Source of the DNA: Mallotus nudiflorus | Taxonomy: Eukaryota; Streptophyta; Magnoliopsida; Malpighiales; Euphorbiaceae | NCBI GenBank assembly: GCA_947683625.1 | Contig: CANTUR010000285.1 | Location: forward strand, 1 to 64,000 | DNA length: 64,000 bases | Direction: 5' to 3' | In this document: piece by piece, positions 38,163-50,840 of the stretch | How the letters are laid out: each line of letters starts with the position of its first letter | Position numbering within the stretch: position 1 is the stretch's first letter | Position numbers and translations under genes: made by a program | Notes under the pieces: generated by a model | The model's database searches: none | The model's input: only the letters and a program-made list of their open reading frames with translations | Told to the model about the DNA's origin: nothing

Positions 38163-39416
38163 GTGGCTCCTAAGAAACCAAGCAAAGTTCCTTCCTCTTC
38201 TCAAGATCCTCCTTTAAAAAAGGATAAACCTAAAAGAACACACTCTCCATTCTCATATTCTTCTCAAGATCTTAAGAAGAGAATGTTATAATTCTAAAAG
38301 AGAGTCTTTATTCTTTCAAGATTCATGGATGAACCAACTCTTAAAGCAATTGGTTGCTATAATGAAGTCACAGATCTTCTTCTAAAAGTTGGGATTTATG
38401 ATTTTTCTTTCACACCTTTTCCATTTTATCCTTCTCTCATTATTAAATTTCTTTCATCATACATTCTTTATTCCGTCAAGTATGATGATGTTAATCCCTA
38501 CTTCTCTATGATATTCAAATTGGGAGGAAGATATCACTTCATGACACATCAAGAATTTGATACTCTTTTTGGTTTTTCCCAAGAGGGATACATTTAAGTT
38601 AACCCTCATTGGCTTGGTTCTTCTTTTTAGGATGAAATCAAGGCTCCTAATGCTCCTCAATTCTCCGTCAGACATACTAAAGCCTCACATATCAAATCCA
38701 AAGCACTTTGGTATATTCACCACTTCATTACCTATTCTATTAATAGTAGAGCTCTTTCCAATAAAACTCTTTCTCTTGATGATTTTTTCATTCTTTATTG
38801 CCTTTGTTATGATGAAAAGATTGCTTTAGGAAGATTTTTACAATGAAAAATTTAGCTTATTAGTGATAGTAACACCAGTGCAATTTATATTAATGGAATT
38901 GTCATAAAGTTAGCTAAATTCTATAATGTCAATCTTGATACTCAACCCTCAACCAAGCCTATACTTCTTGATGAATCCTTCATAAAAAAACTCTAAACAA
39001 TTCACCTCTATTAATTGAGTTTGGATTTGGAAACATGACCTTGGAGCAATTTAAAATATTAAAGCTATGTTTCATGAATTAGAAGAGCAAGATTTTTAAA
39101 AAAATTAGGGAAGAAGAATAAGAACTTCAAACTCATAATACTCCTCCAAAGGAAAGGATAAGAAGTGAAGGTACATTAACTCAAGGTGCTCAAGCTTGAG
39201 ATGGTGAACCTCTTTGGATAGGCCAAATTTTTGAATGCATGACTTTGATGGAATCCAACTTTAATTCTCACTTTGATGAAGTTAAATCCAATTTCAATAT
39301 GCGTTTCAATCAAATTGATGCTAACATTGCTCATCTTTAACATGATATCTACCATATTTATGAGCAACAAGGATATTCATGCACCTATCCATCCTTCATC
39401 TCCTCCTCAAGAATAA
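38163..39416 (+). pseudogene. Env-like extra ORF of the SIRE-like copia, degraded
   Basis: Between pol and the polypurine tract lies a third coding region. It begins GTG GCT CCT AAG AAA CCA, where related elements usually have ATG, so the start seems mutated. An N-terminal basic, Ser/Pro-rich part is followed by a segment with FTPFPFYPSLIIKFLSSYI and GRYHFMTHQEFDTLFGF. Many stops interrupt it (for example 38289-38291 and 38596-38598). Position and layout match the extra ORF called env-like in SIRE elements. No signal peptide or fusion segment can be identified, so a true envelope role is not supported. Confidence 0.65.
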
Positions 39417-40529
39417 ATGTCATATTTATTTTTCATTTATTTTATTTTCAGTATCTGTTTGGTTTATTTTTCATATATGAGCCTCTAGTTGTTAGTTTAT
39501 TTCTAGGTTCATCTTATGCTTGTTTATGTTTAGTTTATTTCGTGTTTTTTTTAGTATTTTATCTTTGTGTTGTATAACTTTTCTTTGTTAATGCAATTTT
39601 CTTTTCTCATAAAAATGTCAATTTCTCTATTATTCATTCTTTTTTATTTTTGACAAAAGGGGAGAAATATTTGAGTTTGCATGTGTATTTAGTTAGTTAA
39701 TTTAAATTAACTAAATTCCTTTAAAATTTCTTTCAAAGAAATAATGTGTTTATGTTAGTGATATAACAATGTGATAATGTGTCCTTAATATAATTTTTTT
39801 CTTATTCTATTTTATTATTTGAAATAGGGGGAGAGAAAAATGTTTTTACAAAATTTTGGTTATATATGCCATGAATTTTATAAAGATTTGGTGTATCTTT
39901 ATTTTTCATTGTTTTGGTTCTCAATCTTTTATTTCCTCTAGGATTTCTGTTGCTTTAGATTTCTTTCCCTTTATATCTCTCTCTTTTCTTTTTGTCTTTA
40001 AAAAAGGACGAGAAGAAGCTATGTGATAATTGTGCTTAGTGTTTGTGTTTGTGATATGCTAAGTACCACATGATCATGTATGATTAGCTAGATAAGCTCT
40101 ATATGATCATATAATAGTTAAGTTTGTTGAGCTTTAACATAAGTGCTATATGCACTATTTTTATGATGAATTCTAGTAGCATTATATGCATATATGTTTG
40201 AAATTATTTCCTTCATATTTTTTAACAATTTATTTAAATGATCATGTTATCATAGTTTTATGTTTTTAACACATTTGTCATGTTAGGCCATGTTACTTGT
40301 TATTCCTCATGTTAGATTTTATGTTGTGTTTATTTTTAATGAAAAGGGAACAAAATTATAAATTTATATTTTTATCATGTTCATATTCATATGAGGAGAA
40401 ATAAATAAATATATTTTATTATATTTAATGTCATCATTATTATCACAATTGTTATTTATCACACACTTCACTTTATATTATTTTTATCAAAATTAAAATA
40501 AATTTGACAAAATAAAAAAAGGGGGAGAT

Positions 40530-41632
40530 TGTTGACCTTAGTAAGTTATCAATCATGATTTTGATCTTAACAAACTTAATTTCGAGTAACTAATGTGTTT
40601 GGTTCAAGTGTGTATAAGTTAGGAATTATTTAGAAGTCAAAATGATGAAAAATTATTAAAGAAATATCACTATGAACAGTGATCACAAGCACGCTCATGA
40701 CCAGGATCAACACAGGGACTAAATTGCTCAAAATAGTGTGAATCCTATCATGGTCCCGACTGAGACCAGGGTAGTCCAGACCGAAACCAGGGCATATCAA
40801 CTTCAGTAAAAAATTTAATTTTTGGCAGAACATATCTAGATCCAATGTCCCGATCAGAACCGTGCCTAGAACGACCCTACTAGGACGAGGTGATCCCGAC
40901 CAGGACCAATGCAGAAATTCAAATACAATGGATTATAATGGTTATTCAATGCTCGTCCTTACCAGAATTGATGATATCCCGACCGGGAGCATGACACTTA
41001 CAACTCAAAAGTCCAAATTATATTCAAATGGACTTTGAATGACAAAACTATTATTTCTAACAACTACAATTGAATTACTCAAAGTATAAATACAACCTTT
41101 AAAGATAATTTAAAGGTTAAGAAAACTTATTTATCATTTATATATTCTCAAACATTCAATTAAAGCTCTTTAAAATCTTTCAAAATTTATTTTATTTTTA
41201 TATAACTCTTGTGAGTGTTAGAATATAAATTTTTATTCTTCTATTTTCTATGGTTAAGAAAATGGGAAGTGAGATTCTATTCTAAAGGAATTGGTTTAAG
41301 TGTTTGGCCATTGAAACACTTGGGAAATCGATTTTAAGTGTGAACCTTGAAAACACTTGTGAATTAGTTTTTGAGTGAGCCTTGAAAACTCAAGTTATAA
41401 GGTTTGAATTGAGCTGAAAACTCAAGTTGTAAGAATCAATCTAGGAGATTCAAAATCTTAACATGGGGATAAGTTAGGTGGAGATATAGGATTATTGAGA
41501 ATCTGAACTTCTTAAATTCTTGTGTTCATCATTCTTCCTTCTCAATATTTTTTTTATTCTTACTCAAATCTTTTAATTTCTTATTATTGTTTGATAGCCT
41601 TATTCACCCCCCCCCCCTCTAGGGCACTTTCA
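40530..41632 (+). repeat. 3' LTR of the SIRE-like copia (1103 bp)
   Basis: It starts TGTTGACC directly after a polypurine tract (AAAAAAAGGGGGAGAT) and ends GGGCACTTTCA. The stretch 40670-40990 has several GACC/CCCGACC-type repeats. A run of 13 C near 41607-41618 precedes the end. Confidence 0.88.
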
Positions 41633-42059
41633 ATACTGATTACCTAGGAGTTAAAGAGCTGTTTTTGAAGTTTGTAAAATTCGTGACCCATTTATCATTC
41701 TAGACGCTTATTTGATTCCCTGATGCTATCTACAACCCTCCTTAAATACTTCTATACCCAGAGATAGGCTTCCCATATCTGTGAAGGCTTGTTACCCTTC
41801 TTAGCCTCCAATAGAGTTTAGTGAAGAAAGTAAATACTCTTCATTAATTTGGAGTTTTGTAGGTGCGAGTTAGTCATTAATCTCCAGCACTGTTTTATGA
41901 GTAAAGCTTGATTAAAATATGCCATTTCCCTGAAGCCCAAACCCCTTTCTTTCTTATTTTTTATGAGATTGTCCCAAGCCACCCAATGGATTTTATGTTT
42001 CTCATTATCTTAACACCACCAAAACCTGCTAATCAGTTATTCAATTTTTTTTTTGTTAT
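41633..42059 (-). pseudogene. L1-type LINE, third piece: region between RT and zf-RVT
   Basis: The - strand encodes HWVAWDNLIKNKKERGLGFR and EMAYFNQALLIKQCWRL, a block found in plant LINE ORF2 just after the RT. The right end joins the 45289-47560 piece once the solo LTR is removed, and the left end is cut by the copia insertion. Confidence 0.85.
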
Positions 42060-45000
42060 TGTAATATCCCGAGTTTTTAAATAATTTTAAACTACATCCG
42101 GATATGCAGTGTTAATAATTTTAAAATATACTTCTGGTTATTTAATTAGTTTATTATTTATTAAAGTTATTTTTTTTATTTTTTTTAAGTTTCTTATGTA
42201 AAATTTTTTCGAGAGTTTTATTTTTGAAAAAATTAAAACTTAAATAAATAATTATTAATTATATTGGTCGATTTTATGAATTTGCATGAGTCCATGCGCG
42301 ATTTTAATTGTCGTATTAATATACATACATATACATGCATATATAAACACATTTAATAAATTAGGGTTTATGTTTAATTAAATCTATATTATATAGTTTT
42401 AATAATTAATGTGTGTTATATAGTTTATTTATGATATTGCCACTCTCCTTCCCCAACCTTTCCTTACGCCATTTTCCCCCTCCACTGCTGCAACTTTCAT
42501 TCTCACGCCGGCAGAGTGCCTCCCAGCCATCCTCCTCCTTCCCAAGCTCCCTCCGCCACCCTTTCTTCCCTTTTCCGGCATCGTTTGGCTGATTTTCTTC
42601 CAAGAAATCGAAAATCACCCTCATCGCCGATCAACGTGATTCTGGCCACCTTTTTGAGTGCCACTAGTCTCTATCTTCTCCTTTAGCTCCGGTGAGTTCA
42701 TTTCGAAACTTGGTTTCACTTGATTTGGTCTAGATTTTCCTAGGTTTCTAATTTTCAATTTTAGCCTATATGAGTTCTTGATTTTTTTTTTTGAACTTTG
42801 ATTTTAATGATTCAAGCTAACTTCCTTCACAAAGATTGATCCTATTAGCTCAATATACATGCTGTAATTTTTGTGAAATTTTTGGGAATTATTTTGATTT
42901 TTGTGAATTTTTTATTATTTTATTAATATTTTCTAGTTTTCATAAATTAATTAAATAAATTATGAAATTTTGATTTATGGTGTTTATAGGTGTTAAAATG
43001 AATTTTATAAATTTATTTGTAATTTTTTTTATTTTTGTATAATTATTATGAATTTATTTAGTTTAGGTGATTTTTAGAAAATTAGGTTAATTATGTTTTT
43101 TATTGAAATTAATTGGTTAATTGAGTATAATTATTGATTTTATTGAATTATATGTTGATAAATTAATTTTTGAGTAATTATATTACTTTTAGTGAATTTT
43201 TGTATAATTATAGTGAATTTATATATAACTAGGGGTATTTTGGTAACTTGGTGATAAATTGGTTAAAAATTTAGTTTAATTGGTTTTAATAGTTATTTGA
43301 GGTATAAAAATGATTTTTACAAATTATTTAGTATTTTTAACTAATTAAAACTATTTTTCGTAAATTATTTTCAAATTATATATAATATACTATTTTTCTA
43401 AATAAATGAGTTTTTATCGATTTTTAATATGTTTTAGGGTTAATTATATAATTTGGATTTATAAAATGTATTTTGGTCAATATTTATGAATTTATCGAGA
43501 ATTATGGATTTTTAATAATATTTTATTAAAATTAGGGTTTTTATGTATTTATCAGTTAAATAATTATTTCAATGTTTTAAATATCTAATTTGTTATATTT
43601 TGATTATTGAGGGGTATTTTTGGTATTTCTGGCACTTTCATGTGTTCTGTGTTTATTTCGTGAATTGTGAACCTCGGTCGGTGAAATTGTAGTTTGGGAG
43701 TCTGGCCGAGGGGTTGTGAGATTGTTTTTATTTGAAGTGTGTTTCTTTGTAGGACTGGCTCTACTCTTTAAGAAGAGAGATGTTCGTTTTACATGGGAAA
43801 ATCTGCCGGATTTTGGATAGAATTCTCGTAAAACGTGATATCTGATCGAATTCCTATTTTGATTCTGTGTTCGGTATTTCTAGATCGAGTCTCTAGAATT
43901 TCGTTAAACTTATTCTAATTTCGTATTATCATTTTTTTATTTAGTTGCGCCGAGATTGAGGCCTAGTGGATTAGGCCCATCGGACCCGTCTCAAGGAGCA
44001 CACAACTGTGAGTTGTTATTTTATATATACGTGTTTTAGGATGCATGTTTTATAAATGTATGTTTAAATTTTATGAATTCTGCATAAATGATTTAATAAA
44101 TGCTTAGGTATATTTTTGGTATATTTCAAATTAAATGCATGTTTTATTATTGAATTATACCTAAAAAGTTTTTAAGTATAATTATAGTTTATTTCTGGTT
44201 TATTTTATAATTAAATTGAATTTATTTGACGTATATATATTCAAAATATACTTGATTTATTTTTGGTATATTTCTAGTGTATATATGGTTTATATTGTTA
44301 TTTTAATTAAAGTCATGCATCATTTATTCATGAATGTATGGATTTATTTTTAAATGAAGGATATCAATAGAACGTGCTACCTAGTGGGCAGCACTAAGAC
44401 CGAGTACGTATCGGTACGACGATAGAATTTAGGTTATATTACTAATCTATTTGTGGATATTGATCAGATTGATTTATTTGATGTGTGATGTGATTTAAGA
44501 GTGTGATTGCTGAAGCTCGGTTGACCAAACGTCTCGGGACCAATCACACTGATAGTCAGACTGCTGGAGCTCGATTGACTTAGTGTCTTGGGGCCAGTCT
44601 ACTGTCCAAATGGAATAAGTGAATTTAGTTGGAATAAGTGAGCCTGTATGGCTAGAGTGTTGTCTAACACTGTTTGAGGTTGCGATCATTTAAGGTTGTA
44701 TTTGATCCTTCATAAACGGATGTTATTTTCAATATATATATAAAATGATTTTGCTGCATCTGTGTGTATTTGTCTGTCTATATATTTATGATATATATAC
44801 TATTAAATGTGTGCATTTGTCATTTAGCTATGCATGTATATATATTATAACAATTCACTCAGTGAGGTCTAACTCCCCTCCGTTGATTATTTTTCAGGAG
44901 AGTCTTCATCCAAAGATCTCAGTAGCAGACCTTTACACCGGATTTCTTTTGCCCCGGCTTTACTTTGTAATCTGCTTACTTAATTTTATTTTGTATTCTA

Positions 45001-45288
45001 GACACTGCAGTAGCTATAATTGAGTTGTAGGATTTATGTATTATATTTGTATGAGATTCATATTTTAAAGGATTGAAACGAAAATTTGTATTAAAAGATA
45101 TTATATATTTGAGATGAGTTAGTGAATTATTATTGCATATGAGATTCTAATTTCTGCTGCAAAATATTTTATTTATATTATTATTATTGCATGCTTTTAT
45201 TTTATTTTAAAGGCTTGCTACGGGTTCCGGATTCGAAAGAATTCCCGTTCCCTAGTGCCAGTCATGGCTCCTGTTTTGGGTCGTGACA
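42060..45288 (+). mobile_element. Solo LTR of the long gypsy family, copy B (3229 bp)
   Basis: It begins TGTAATATCCCGAG and ends TTTTGGGTCGTGACA, the same ends as the LTR at 29357-32819. Flanks are GTTAT (42055-42059) and ATTAT (45289-45293), a 5-bp duplication with one mismatch. It lies within LINE coding sequence with no internal retrotransposon DNA, so it is a solo LTR left by recombination. Donor-like sites: GTGAGT at 42692 and 44008. Acceptor-like sites: TTTGTAG at 43752 and TTTTTCAG at 44897. A doubled GCTCG(G/A)TTGAC segment lies near 44515 and 44570. Confidence 0.88.
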
Positions 45289-47560
45289 ATTATGGAAAAA
45301 GGAACTTTAAAAACCATCATCATGTAGGATAGGATTGCTTGAAGGACTGCTTTTATAAGAACATCCCTTCCTGCCAATGATAGGTACTTTGCCTTCCAAC
45401 CTTGGATATTTTGAACCTCTCTCTTTATCAAATTGTCAAACAATTCCTTTTTAGACCTTCCCCAATCCACCAGGACTCTAGGGTATTTAACTAAAGATTT
45501 TGATTCCTCAACTTACAACGACTCAGAAATCTCACATTTAATACTGAAAGGAGCATTTGAGCTATAAAAGATACTTGAATTTCTAAGATTTATTTTCTAT
45601 CCTGAAGCTTCACAATAAAAATGCAAAATTGTTTCAATTCCATGGCTTCCTTCTTTTCCACTTTGCCAAAAAGGATCGTATCATCTATAAATTTAACATG
45701 AGTTATAAGTTCACTTCTTCTAGTGATTTTAAAACACCTTTAATTGCTTTCTCATTTGCTCTTTTGCTCATTAATCTAGACAGGACATCCACCATTAGGA
45801 TGAAAATATAAGGGGATTAGGGATCCCCTTACTGAAGCCCTCTATATAGTGTGAAATAATCTTATCTCTTCCCGTTGATAACCTCCACATAGCTTACTAT
45901 TATTATACAACCCTTTATCAAGCTCACCCATCTATTACTAAATCCTAATTGGTGAAAAACAAGTTCTATAAAGCTTTTGTTGACTCTGTCATATGCTTTT
46001 TCCATGTATAATTTAATTGCCATCATATTGTCTTTGGAGTTTCAGGCACCTTTCATTCTATGAATAGCTTCATGAGTTATTATCACATTGTCTTGAATGC
46101 ATCTGTTTGGCACAAATGTTGTTTATTGGGGAGAGATAATTTTTCTCAATTAGTTTGCCATTATTTTGGCTATAATTTTATAAAAGAAGTTGTAGTAACT
46201 AATGGGTCTAAATTTGGCAACTCTTTATAGGCTCTTTACTTCAGGAATTAAGGAGATGAGAGTTTTGTTTAAGTTGGGAATTAAATGACCTATTGAAAAA
46301 AAATCCCTCACTATATCAACTACTTCAGATTTCATAATATCCCTATGAGAATAGAAGAACACACTTAGGTATCCATCTTGACCCAGGGCTTTTAATCTGC
46401 CCATTTGAAAAATGGCATCTTTTACTTCCATTTTTATAATTGGTGCAAAAAGGCTCTCATTCATCTAATCCATGACTAGGCATGGAATAGAGTCCCAAAC
46501 TTCTTAATCTATTGGGTTTTACTTGGGTCTATATAGGTTGTGGAAGAACTCGTTTATTTCTCATTTTATTCTAGCGTAGTTTGTTAACCACTCACTGTCT
46601 TGATTGCGCAGTCTCACTACTTTATTGCTAGCCCTTCTTTATACTGTAGTCATATGAAAAAAATCTAGTGTTTTTATCCCCCTCTCTTAGCCATTCTATT
46701 CTTGACCTTTGAGCCCAGTAAAGCTCTTTTCCATTCTACAATTCATGAAGTTATTTCTTCAACACCCTAATTTCATCTTTAATTACTTTTAAGGAATCTC
46801 CCTCTTATAATTCATTGATTTTTTTCACCATTTCTATTTTTCTCTTCGAGTTTCCACTGTGTGTTATGCTTCATTCTCTAAGTGCTATTAAGCACTTATT
46901 TAGTCTTTGCCCTAAATTTCTCTTGAGTCTTATGCCTTTATCTTCTTCCCACACCTGTTTTATCACTTTGCAACTAGCTTCCTTGTTCCACTTCAGTTTA
47001 AATTTAAACTCTCTTCGGGATGAAGATTGGAACTAATGAGGCAGATTATAATTGGTTGGTGATCTGAGGCTTTGAAACTTTTATAGGTCACATGCGCATT
47101 CTTGAATAAGTCTCTCCATTTAGGGGTTAATATAGCTCTATCCAATCTTGCTAGGATCTTCACTTCCTTTGATTATCTATTGTGCCAAGTATATCTGTTA
47201 CCCTTGAATCCCAACTCAACTAAGCTGAATTGGTTCATGAAATTTATTAACAATGAGCCCTGTGACCAGTTGAAGCTTACACCCCCTTATTTGTCTTATG
47301 GGTTATTGTATAGGTTAAAATCCCCTACAACCAACCACGGTTCAGTTTTACCTATTATTGCCTCTTGGAGCTCTTCCATCACTCTTGCCTTATTATGTTT
47401 CTTTAGAGGTCCACATAAGCCCATGAAGTACTAGGTCCCATTCCCTTGAATTTCTAAATCTATAAAGTTCTTATGTTTAGTAAGGATCTGGATGTTCCAT
47501 TGTTCTATCCACCAGATTGCAAGGCCTCTAGCATTACCCACCAAATCCATGTACTCACCT
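45289..47560 (-). pseudogene. L1-type LINE, second piece: endonuclease and reverse transcriptase
   Basis: Read on the - strand from 47560. The endonuclease continues (YMDLVGNARGLAIWW), with the conserved GDFN at 47314-47325 and SDH at 47059-47067. These are the signature residues of APE-type LINE endonucleases. RT follows: MGRLKALGQDGY near 46400, then the catalytic box at 45677-45691 reading FIDDT where (F/Y)ADDT is usual, then GWKAKYLSLAGRDVLIKAV near 45400. Several stops break the frame. Removing the solo LTRs on both sides restores continuity with the neighbouring pieces. Confidence 0.9.
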
Positions 47561-48021
47561 TGTCACGACCCAAAATAGGAGCCATGACTGGTGCTAGGGA
47601 ATGGGAATTCTTTCGAATCCGGAACCCGTAGCAAGCCTTAAAAATAAAATAAAAGCATGCAATAATAATAATAACATAAATAAAATGCTCTGCATCGGAA
47701 ATAAAATCATAAATATTAAAATAATAATTCACCAATGAAATTAAATCGAATAACTCATCTCATATATATAAATAATCCTTAATACAAATTCCAGTTCAAA
47801 TCTTTAAAACACATAACTCACACAAATATAATACATAAACTCCATAATTTTTTACAACTACTATAGTGTCTAGATTATAAAATAAAGCTCAGATAAGCAG
47901 TTTACATAGTGAAGCCGGGGCGAAAGAAATCTGGCGTAAAGGTCTGCTACTGAGGTCTGAAGACGATGACTCTCCTGAAAAATAGTCAACAGAGGGGAGT
48001 CATACCTCACTGAGTGAATTG

Positions 48022-48025
<4 letters not shown>

Positions 48026-48080
<55 letters not shown>
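48026..48080. repeat. TA microsatellite in solo LTR copy C
   Basis: About 55 bp of TA repeat occupies a site where copies A and B have only about ten bases of TA repeat (32371-32381 and 44829-44844), so it expanded after this copy inserted. Confidence 0.85.
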
Positions 48081-48084
<4 letters not shown>

Positions 48085-50300
48085 GCATACTAAATGACAA
48101 TGCACACAATCAATAGTATATATAATAAATATATATACAAGCAAATACACACAGATGCAACAAAATCATTTTATATATTTTACTGAAAATCACTATTTAT
48201 GAAGGATCAAATAGAACCCTAGAAATTCGCAACCTCAAAACAGTGTTAGACAACACTCTAGCCATACAGGCTCACTTATTCCAAATATATTCACTTGCTC
48301 CATTTGGACACTAGACTAGCCCTGAGGCACTAAGTCAACCGAGCTCTAGCAATCACACTCCCAAATCATATCTCACATCACATAAATCAATCCGATCAAT
48401 ACCCACAAATAAGTTAGTGATAAAGCCTAAATGCTATCAGCGTATTGGTACGTACTTGGTCCTAGTGTTGCCCACTAGGTAGCACATTTTATTGATATTC
48501 TTCATTATTAAATAAAACATACATTCATAAATAAATGATGCATGAATTTCAATAAAATAGCAACATAAACCATATATATACTAGAAATATACCAAAAGTA
48601 AACCAGGTATATTTCGAGTATACATACGTCAAATAAATCCAATATAATTGCAAAATAAACTAGAAATATGTTTAAAAACATTTTAAGTATAAATGTTTAA
48701 TAAAACATGCATATAATTTAAAATATATCAAAAATATACCAAAAATAAACCTAAGTACTAATTAAATCATTTATGTATATTTTATCAAAATAAACCATAC
48801 ATTTCTAAAACATGCACCCTAAAACATATATATATATATATATAAAATAACAACTCACTGTTATTGCGCTCCATGAGATGGGTCTGACGGGCCTAGTCCA
48901 CTAGGTCTCGATCTTGGTGCAACTAAACAAACAAATGACAACAAAAATCAGAATAAATCTAACGGAAATTCCTAGAAACTCGATCTAGAATACTAGACAT
49001 AGAATTAGAATCAGAGTTCGACCGGACATCACGTTTTATGAGAATTCTACCGAAAATCCGACAGAACCTCCCTTGTAAAACGGACATCTCTCTACTCAAA
49101 AGGTAGAGCTGGTCCTGTAAAGAAATACACTTCGAATAAACACAATTCACAATCCCTCGGTCGAACTCCAAACTACAATTCACCGACCGAGGTTCACAAT
49201 TCACAAAATAATTATAAAAATACCAAAAATGCCCTTTAATAATAAAAATAAATTTTATCATTCCAAATTACATAATTAACCCTAAAACATGTTAAAAACC
49301 AATAAAAACTCATTTATTTAGAAAAATCATATATTATATATATAATTTGAAAATAATTTACAAAAAATAGTTTTAATTAGTTAAAAATACTAAATAATTT
49401 GTAGAAATCATTTTTATACCTTAAATAACTATTAAAACCAATTTAATTATATTTTTAACCAATTTAGTGCAAATTACCAAAATACCCCTATATATATAAA
49501 TTCACTATAATTAATCAAAAATTCACCAAAAATAGTATAATTATTCAAAATTAATTTTATCAACATATAATTCAATAATATCAATAAATATACTCAATTA
49601 ACCAATTAATTTCAATTAAACACATAATTAACCTAATTTTTCAAAAATTACATAAACTAAATAAATCCCAAATAATTATCTAAAATTCTCAAAAATTACA
49701 ATTAAATTTATAAAATTCATTTTAACACCTATAATCACCATAAAACACAATTTCATAATTTAGTTAATTAATTTTCGAAAATTAGAAAATATTAATAAAA
49801 TAATCAAAAATTCCCAAAAATCAAAATAAATTCCAAAAATTCCACAAAAATTCCAGAGTATATATTAAGCTACTGGGATCAAATTTTGTGAAGGGATTTT
49901 TCTTGAATCAGTCAAATCAAAGCTCAAAAAATTTGAAAACCCTAAGTAGCTGAAAATGGAAAATCAAAACCTAGGAAAATCTAGACCATTTTATGTGAAA
50001 CAAAGCTTGGAATCACACTCACCGGAGCTCAAGGAGAAAATAGAGACCGCCGGTGTCAAAAACGGTGGCGGGAATCATGTAGATCGTCGATGGCTTCGAG
50101 TTTCGGTGTTCTGGTCAAAACAAGCTTCACAGACGCCGGAAATGGGCGCTGCTGGTGGCGGAACAGGCTAGGGACGATGGTGGCACACCGGGAGGCACAC
50201 CGACGGTAGAGGTGGAGCTTGGCAGCGACGATGATGGTGAGGGAGGTGATCGGGAGTTGAAGGGAAAGGGGATGGCACAAATGGTAAATTTGGAGAAGTC

Positions 50301-50349
<49 letters not shown>
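50301..50349. repeat. TAA trinucleotide microsatellite
   Basis: About 16 tandem TAA units lie in the first AT-rich part of LTR copy C, just outside its GC-rich block. Confidence 0.9.
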
Positions 50350-50350
<1 letters not shown>

Positions 50351-50459
50351 TTTAACAATTTATATCATAATATAATAATATTATTTCACCAAAAATTCTA
50401 CACCACATGATTTAAAATAATTAATATACATACATATACACATGTTAATTAAAATGACA

Positions 50460-50500
<41 letters not shown>

Positions 50501-50840
50501 ATTAAAAATAATTAATAAACCCTAAAATTATTAAATATATGTATATATATGCATGTATATGTATATACTTTAATACGACAATTAAAATAATGCATGAACT
50601 CATGCAAACTCGTAAAACTATTTAAAATAATTAATATTAAATTATTTATGTATTAATTTCCTCGAAAATAACATTCCCAAAAAAATTTTACGTAAATTTC
50701 TTAAAATAATTAAAAATAATTAAAATGACTTAATAAATAATAAACTCATGAAAATAATCATCAATATATATATATATATAAATTATTAACACTGCATATC
50801 CCGATGCAGTTAAAAATATTTAAAAACTCGGGATATTGCA

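Larger units (their letters stand above)
26894..41632 (+). mobile_element. SIRE/Maximus-like Ty1/copia element, degenerate, carrying a nested gypsy
   Basis: The order is truncated 5' LTR (26894-27171), tRNA-Met-like primer site (27173-27190, ATCAGAGC core), gag, protease start, gypsy insertion (29357 to about 35620), integrase C-terminus, RT, RNase H, spacer, env-like extra ORF (38163-39416), polypurine tract (40513-40529) and full 3' LTR (40530-41632). Gag ending in acidic sequence, DSGCSRHM protease and an extra ORF after pol suggest the SIRE/Maximus lineage. It is inserted in the LINE: LINE coding sequence resumes at 41633. It carries many stops and deletions and is old. Confidence 0.85.
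47561..50840 (-). mobile_element. Solo LTR of the long gypsy family, copy C, inverted (3280 bp)
   Basis: On the - strand it starts TGCAATATCCCGAG (50840) and ends TTTTGGGTCGTGACA (47561). Flanking bases are CACCT (47556-47560) and CACTT (50841-50845), a 5-bp duplication with one change. LINE endonuclease codons run on correctly across it when it is removed. It has the same four splice-like sites as copies A and B: donors at about 50022 and 48858, acceptors at about 49115 and 47975. It carries an expanded TA microsatellite (48026-48080) and only one copy of the GCTCGGTTGAC segment. Confidence 0.88.

Noticed and set aside
42060..50840. The idea that copies B and C are the two LTRs of one element
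   Set aside because: They are in opposite orientation, each has its own 5-bp flanking repeat, and LINE coding sequence lies between them.
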